64,000 nt of DNA, taken from assembly GCA_963693085.1 (NCBI GenBank), contig OY856410.1:1393672863-1393736862 (forward strand), in the 5' to 3' direction. Made by a program: the position numbers and the translations under genes. This DNA is from Alisma plantago-aquatica. Taxonomy: Eukaryota > Streptophyta > Magnoliopsida > Alismatales > Alismataceae. The notes under the pieces were generated by a model. The model saw nothing but the letters and a program-made list of their open reading frames with translations. It was not told the origin of the DNA and did not search any database. Shown here in pieces: positions 57,872 to 64,000 of this stretch; position 1 is the stretch's first letter; every line of letters begins with the position of its first letter.

Positions 57872-59991
57872 CAATAACTGAGATGTCCTAGTAGAAAAAA
57901 TATATATATGAATCAAATAGTATACATCTAGTATTTTCTATATCCTGAAAAACTTTAAGTAGGAGACTATTTGGTTATACGACCCGAGTCTTGAGATGTC
58001 ACTGAATTTAGTTTTAGTCAGACTACCACAACCATAGATGATGTTGGTTTATCTTTTCAGAACTACTAGGGAGAAGCTTCAAAGTTTTGTGCATTGTTGA
58101 ATTATTTGAATATACAGTTTTAGATATGCTTCTTTCTTTCCAAGAGGGTAGTGGGAATTTATCATCTACTGATATTGTATTGTTCTACATAACCAATGTG
58201 GCTCAGTTTCTTTTCAATTTATATGGCATTTCAGTTTCCACAACCACTTAGCACCAATAATCAGTAGGTGTGGATGTCTAGGAAACCAAGTTATTATACT
58301 CTATTTTTTAGGGCATCAAACTCTTGCAACAACGTAAATGTTGATGTCCATGAGTATTCAAAAATTGTTCTGAATTTTTGTTTGTGTTCTATGGCTAGAA
58401 ATACATAGATACTCGGTGTTAAGGTGAGCTGGATGATAGTGTGCTTTTTTCCTAGTTGGATGACATCCAAGTCTTACTTTGGACCTTGGGCGATCCTCCT
58501 GTTAGACTTAAAAGATGTGGTTTACACCTCCCTTTGTATCTCTAGATGTGGTTTACATGATTTTCATTATTATTTTATTGGGTAGAACCATGTTAATGGT
58601 GACTAGATGGGATATATCTATGTTGAGTGTTGCATTGGCCAACTTTCCCTTCTTCATGTTGCAAATTCTAAATCAACTAAAGTATTCACTCATTCATATG
58701 TTCCCTTCTCTTCCTTCAGCTTGCCTCTCTCTTTCCCTCACCACCTACCAAATCTACTTAAATGAATTTGACTAGTTTTAGTTTCACATTTGAATCACCT
58801 CACGAATAGATTATTGGATAATGCACAAGGAACTGATTTAAGCTTATTATGTAATAATTTTTGGTATAATTTCAAGTATATACATGTTGGTTACAAAGTG
58901 AACTTGTTAATCGAGTTACATAAAATTTTGAAAAGATTAAAATTACATAATATAGTCTTAACAAGTTACTTGAGAGATCTCATCTCTTATGCTATGCATT
59001 ATGCATTGGATATAAAATGAGAGAAATTCTAGTGTGCATGATGAAAATGAAATGCATAGGAACTGCCTGTAGAATATTATTCTTAATGAGTTCAAGTGTC
59101 TATATAACTCTTAAGCCTGGCCTAGGACTTGCTAGGTTTTAGTTTAGTAGATTTCTAACTTTGCTTGAGGGTTGATCTCTTCTAATGATCTAATCTAAAA
59201 ATCTTTGTGATGAGTTTGTATGGGAACCATATAGAAACAATGGGATTGGTTTTAGTATGGCTACACGAGTTTGATTTTTGCCCAATCAAATGGGCTCTTA
59301 GTGAAGAACAACTAGAAGTGAAGAAGGAACCCCAAAACACGAATCCAGACAATACATATACACATAACTCATCTCAAAATGTAACCAAGATATGTGAAGC
59401 TCGTCTCTTTTCCAGAGGCATTTGGGTTTTCATGAAAGAAGACATATGTGATATTGAAATTGAAGAAGAAAAATCAACATGGCCCTAACCTAGATGTTTG
59501 GGCACTCTACTGCTGGACAAAGATGATAGAGGAACTATGCCCTTGGGCTGCTGGGCGGCGGCACTGGAGAGATGACGTACCCTCAGGCTGTTGTGCGACA
59601 GTGTTGAAGAGAAGAAACTAGGTCAGCGAGCTCAAACGCGCTTGGCAATGGTGGATTGCACTGTGAGCAATCCATAGACTGTGTGCGGGCGAGCGATCCA
59701 CTTTGGGTGGAACTAGGGGTGATCGCCTAGAGGCTACTAGGAATATTGCGCGTGGGAGAGGATGACAAGAGGATAAAATTTTGATGAAATATGAAGTTTG
59801 ATTTTATTTTAAAAGGTTCTCATTTAGTTATATTTAATTAATACATTTAATACATGGAGAGGATAAGTGTAGCTATGTCTTATAAATTGAGTTAACTATA
59901 CTTATTTTATTTATACTTTTCAAATTTGTAGCTAACTAGGGATTTAACTATATAGAAACTATATGTAATTAGAAAAATCATAGTTAAAGAA
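57872..59991. other. Unclassified region right of the Athila-like element
   Basis: No gene is recognised. A 93-codon + frame at 59207-59488 has a hydrophilic, acidic end (DICDIEIEEEKS) but no family I can name. A GC-rich patch with GCTGCTGGGCGGCGGC lies at about 59545-59760. Confidence 0.4.
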
Positions 59992-61136
59992 TGTAACAAC
60001 CCCTCCTCCCAGTAACCCCCAATTAAGGGAGACTCAAAGGTCAGAGCCGTTGTCCCAATTAACAGGATCAAAGGTTCGACAAACAATCAATAATAATTAT
60101 CAAATTCTACCAGACTAAACTGAAACTGGTATAAAAATAAAACTTTGCATACCTTTTTCAAAAACTTGGATATCTACTTCCATACACATCTGGAGTCTAT
60201 TCTAATTAATCCTCCTTTGTACTTTAATTCTTATTTAATTCCACATATGCCACTTTACTGTTTGTCCTTTTCAATCTTGTACCTAAAACACCGACAAACA
60301 AAATGTCGGTCAGCATATCGGAATATGTCGGTATGTGGGGACAACCAAAATTACACAAATATGGCTAACAAGCTAATTATCACAATCAAGGTAATTAATA
60401 AACCAATTTACATTTTCAATGTGTCATTCTCCGCTGCTTTTGCCCTAACCCTGGAATACCCCCTCTAGGGTTTCTCTTTTGCCATTGACCTAAGGCCACC
60501 TTCTCAATCCCGAGCTTGGTGCCTGGGGTCACCCCTCATGGTGCCCATTAGTCATGCAACATAGACCACCTTCTCATTCCCGAGCTTGGTGTCTGGGGTC
60601 ACCTCTCATGGTACCCATTGGTCTTCCCTCCTAGGCTTGACCTTTTTGCATCATCCATCAGGGTGGCATGTAGGTGCGAGAATACACATTTATATTACAA
60701 TTGTGATAATCATAGTGACTTTATAATTTACAAGTATGAACATCCAAACTGATAGGTTGCATTCAATGTGATTGACCATACGGAAAACCCTCATGAAACT
60801 AATGTGATTAAACATAATTAACCACATACCTGTCAAGATGACTTGAGTGCAGAAATAATTCAACCAAGCAAGAAACCAAGCAAGCACACACAAGTTGATC
60901 CTGAAATATGCATACAATTTCCTATCATTGATCATGCCATCAAGATCTATTAAACCTAGCTCGCTTCCTAGGGTTTCTAGTCCACTTTTAGGGTTTCCAT
61001 TGCAATTAGGGTTTCTCTTCATTAATACTATTTTAAACCCTAATTTTATACAATCACTCACAAACCCTAATTATCTCATCTATTCTTCACAAAAGATATT
61101 AAGGTTATCTTTTAACAATATATAACTGTGACGATC
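59992..61136 (-). repeat. Putative LTR fragment starting TGTAACAACCCC
   Basis: TGTAACAACCCCTCCTCCC resembles the terminus of many plant Gypsy LTRs as seen on the complementary strand. The segment appears cut off by the next element at 61137. No PBS or second LTR is in the window, so this is tentative. Confidence 0.35.
60494..60635. repeat. Two-copy 70-bp direct repeat
   Basis: CCACCTTCTCAWTCCCGAGC, TTGGTGYCTGGGGTCACC and CTCATGGTRCCCATTRGTC recur 70 bp apart (starts at about 60496 and 60566). Confidence 0.8.
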
Positions 61137-62344
61137 GTCTCGTGAAAACAAGATTAACTAATGCGGAAGCGTTCACTAAGCAGCGGATTACCAAAAATCA
61201 CTAAAAATTAAAACCTTTTTATCAAAAGATCCATTGAAGGAAAACTTTCTCACATAGAACCAAAGTAACATAATTACATTCTTGTTCACAGGTACATATT
61301 TTGTATCATCTCCTTTTAAGAATTACAAGCATTAACTGTCCTGTCAAGCTAAACACATGCAGTATAAAATCTCGAGGCACTAAGCCAAAATCTCGAAAGC
61401 ACTAACTACTACTCCGAGGACCTAAGAGTACAGAGACGACACATAGGACTCTATTTACATCTATACAAGGCATAACAGCCAGTGTCCCCACCTGAGACTT
61501 CACTGCTTTCTCTGCTGCTGGTGTTGTTGTCCTACACCTATTGAAGGATTCCTACCTCCTCACCCGCGTCCACCTAAAAATGTGATTCCCACGAGGGTGA
61601 GACAATTGTAAATTGCCCCAGTGAGAGATATAACTCTCCGCCAGAAACATTATTATTGCATCTTAAGAAGATAAATATACACAAAGGAATTATATTTGTT
61701 TGGTAGCAGATATTTTCATGTCTAACAGATTAGAACATTATTCTTATCAAAAGCAGTATAGCTATAATTTGATAGAACAACATGTTACTTATCCTTTAAA
61801 GAATATGAATAACATGTATATCACTTATTCACTAAAGAATCATTACCACAACATTTACTCTCTTCAGGCTTAGATCATATATCTAAGGCATGGAATTTTT
61901 ATTGGGGAGTCATGGCATGTAGCCATACTCTTTTCACACAGTGTTGGGATCTTAGTCCCTCATCTCATCAAGTTCATTTCCACTTCTTAACAAGTTCATT
62001 ATCGTGATTATAGAATCTGGGTATTTAAACCCTTATCTCATCATAGAACACATGTTATCACTTATTAGATAACTTCATACCTTCAGGTCATCTGACCAGG
62101 GACATTATAAATCTTGCTACACAAAGTATTGCACATAGTATACAAAGTTCAATGATTCTTACCACACAAAGCATATGAAGCATATAAGGCCTATAAAACA
62201 TTTTCAGTATACAGAACATCATAGCTCATACCTGGCTATGCTCATCATCTCAACATACCTGCATGATCAGTGATCATGATTCCATTACATATCAGTACTA
62301 TGCAATACAAGGGTTATCTTATTACATTCATAACCCATTAGTCT

Positions 62345-62505
62345 GTATTTGAGCTTCACATAGGATTACTCTGTGTTGGAACTTCACATAGCATTACTTT
62401 GTATTAGGGTTTCACATAGAAGTACCTTGTATTAGGTTTTCACATAGCATTAACCCGTATTAGGGTTTCATATAGCATTACCCTATATTAGGATTCACAT
62501 AGCAA
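62345..62505. repeat. 28-bp minisatellite, about six copies
   Basis: Successive 28-bp units have the form GTATTAGGGTTTCACATAGC followed by ATTACCCT, with a few substitutions each and no length change. Confidence 0.85.
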
Positions 62506-63129
62506 GGAATCAATATGGATATCATAAGTATTCAATCATACTTATTTATTCTCATCATTCATCATTGAATGAATTATCAACACACATCATGAGTTTCTCT
62601 CTCATCTTTATCATAATATGATCACATCATAGTTTATAGGTTTGAACTAACCCTTTCATAAGGCATGTTAGCCTACATTCAATAGAGTGCATTACATTAC
62701 AATGTAACCATTGGCATGACACATCTCATGTGTCATTCATCCAATTATCCTGAACTTATAACTCATCAAGGTATACTAGCATTGGGGAGTTGGATGTGAT
62801 ATCAATCATATCATGATATATCACTTCCCTCAACACCTTATCTTACTTGAGTTTATACACTTAGCTTGTATTAGGGTATTCCCCATCCTAATACTTTATG
62901 CACTAGTTCATCACATTTATCATGTAAAGTAGTGATCATTAATCACTCACTTAGAATATACAACCATTGCCAATATTATGGACTCATCCTTAAATTAAGA
63001 ACTATTAATATAAGGATATCCATAATCAATCTCTCTAGGTGTTACCTTTGTCATAACCTTAACCACTATTCCATTATTAGGAATAGTATTCTCCATATTT
63101 ATAATTTGAGGATTCACGTAGAATATTCC

Positions 63130-63575
63130 ATACATTTATGGATTTCACATAGTATTACTCTTCAATAGAGTTTCATATAATCATCCTTCTATATCAGGGT
63201 TTCACCTAGTATTATGTGAAATTAGGATTTCACAACACATCACCCAGTGATAGAAATTCGCATAGAATTAGTAGCACAACCCTATATTAGGGTTTCATAT
63301 ACCTTTATTCCATTTAAGGGATTAGGGTTCACCACTCACATCCATGTGGGGTTTCTCTTTCCTCATACCCAAATTAGGGTTAGGATATACAATTCCCATT
63401 AAATTAGGGTTTCCTTCATTGTTACAACAAGTCAAGGTTACTTCATCAACCTGGATTTATAATAACACTCATCTTTGCCCTAGATTAGGGTTTCACACAT
63501 AGCATTGCTCTAATTAGGGCTTCACACATAGCATTGCTCTAATTAGGGTTAGGGCTCATTGATTAGGGTTTCATG
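63130..63575. repeat. Degenerate copies of the same minisatellite
   Basis: TTAGGGTTTCACACATAGCA followed by TTGCTCTAA occurs twice at about 63486-63543. More decayed versions (CAGGGTTTCACCTAGTATTA, TATTAGGGTTTCATATA) lie upstream. Confidence 0.65.
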
Positions 63576-64000
63576 ATCTCATTATTATGGATCAAACCCT
63601 TATCACATAGTTTACTCATAATGAGATAATTAGAGCTTAATTATATAAGCAGTCATCCCTCTCATTCTCTCTCTCATCCTCTTTAGGATGTTAACTACTC
63701 CAAGATTAATCTAGGTCAACTCTTCACTTGGGTACACATAGCTAGGGTTAACCTTCACAATCATCATGGGTCTACATATTTAATAATCACATAGCTAATT
63801 GACCTTTGATTATATGAGATTTCCAAATGGTCTAATCAATTAAACCATCACTTATATAAGGAATTGACCAATTAAACTTTCAATTCCACAAAATGATCAA
63901 TCGGGTTAACCATTGAAATCTTCAAATGAATTAAGTATCTAAATAGGTTCACCATATTGAACCTTCAATCACATTAGATATTCAAATGGATTAACCATGT

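Larger units (their letters stand above)
61137..64000 (-). repeat. Putative LTR or element end, running out of the window
   Basis: TGTGACGATCGTCTCGTGAA followed by an ATGCGGAAGCG word resembles the terminus of the LARD LTRs (TGTAAAGACTCG..., GCGGAAGC). I therefore suspect a minus-oriented LTR 3' end. It contains the 28-bp minisatellite and no coding sequence. The far end lies beyond the window. Confidence 0.35.

Noticed and set aside
62345..62505. CRISPR-like regular array
   Set aside because: Units are contiguous 28-bp repeats with no unique spacers. It is a minisatellite in plant DNA.
1..64000. tRNA, rRNA or other structured RNA genes
   Set aside because: No cloverleaf-compatible A/B box pairs or rRNA segments were recognised. 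Only PBS sites complementary to tRNA ends are present.

Overview
This is repeat-rich, AT-rich nuclear DNA from a flowering plant. The evidence is plant-type retrotransposons primed by tRNA-Met and tRNA-Asp, CACTA (En/Spm) transposase genes with plant-specific DUF4216 and DUF4218 modules, an intron-bearing pseudogene of the plant LPA1/2-phosphoglycerate-kinase-like family, and a telomere-type AAACCCT tract. The species cannot be named from the sequence. I see no intact host gene, no RNA gene, and nothing bacterial, viral or CRISPR-like. Almost every open frame is a transposon relic or a chance frame.

Layout. 1-7.4 kb: a degenerate telomere-like tract, an internally deleted CACTA fragment (+), and a GC-rich poly(A) retroposon with a 17-bp target duplication (2472-3380). 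7.4-16.7 kb: a Copia element on the minus strand with two about 1.45-kb LTRs, a PPT, a tRNA-Met PBS and a decayed gag gene but no pol. A related solo LTR with an ATAAT duplication sits inside its 5' LTR, and a second GC-rich retroposon sits in its interior. 16.7-24 kb: another CACTA scrap, two head-to-tail truncated Copia 3' ends, an unclassified GC-richer stretch and a local direct duplication. 24.7-28.3 kb: host-gene fragments, the clearest being an LPA1-like pseudogene (-) that keeps a canonical intron boundary.

28.7-49.6 kb: a large CACTA element (-) with two genes, a TNP2-type transposase and a Transposase_24-type second gene carrying internal peptide repeats. The TNP2 coding sequence is cut by a 14.4-kb insertion (34327-48737). 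This is a non-coding, LARD-like LTR element arranged LTR-int-LTR-int-LTR and flanked by one TAAAC duplication. Its third LTR carries a 1128-bp tandem duplication that doubles the TATA box.

50.7-57.9 kb: a structurally complete, non-autonomous Athila-like LTR element (+), with a TTGAA duplication, 2.25-kb LTRs, a tRNA-Asp PBS, a PPT and only a broken proline-rich frame. 57.9-64 kb: unclassified sequence, then two partial LTR-like segments, the last containing a 28-bp minisatellite.

The most unusual signal is shared by unrelated elements. Arrays of short inverted repeats built on CGACCG/CGGTCG lie just upstream of the TATA box in the U3 of the Copia LTR, the related solo LTR and the Athila-like LTR. 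The other main stories are the nested insertion history of the CACTA locus and the LPA1 pseudogene beside it, which may have been captured by the transposon.
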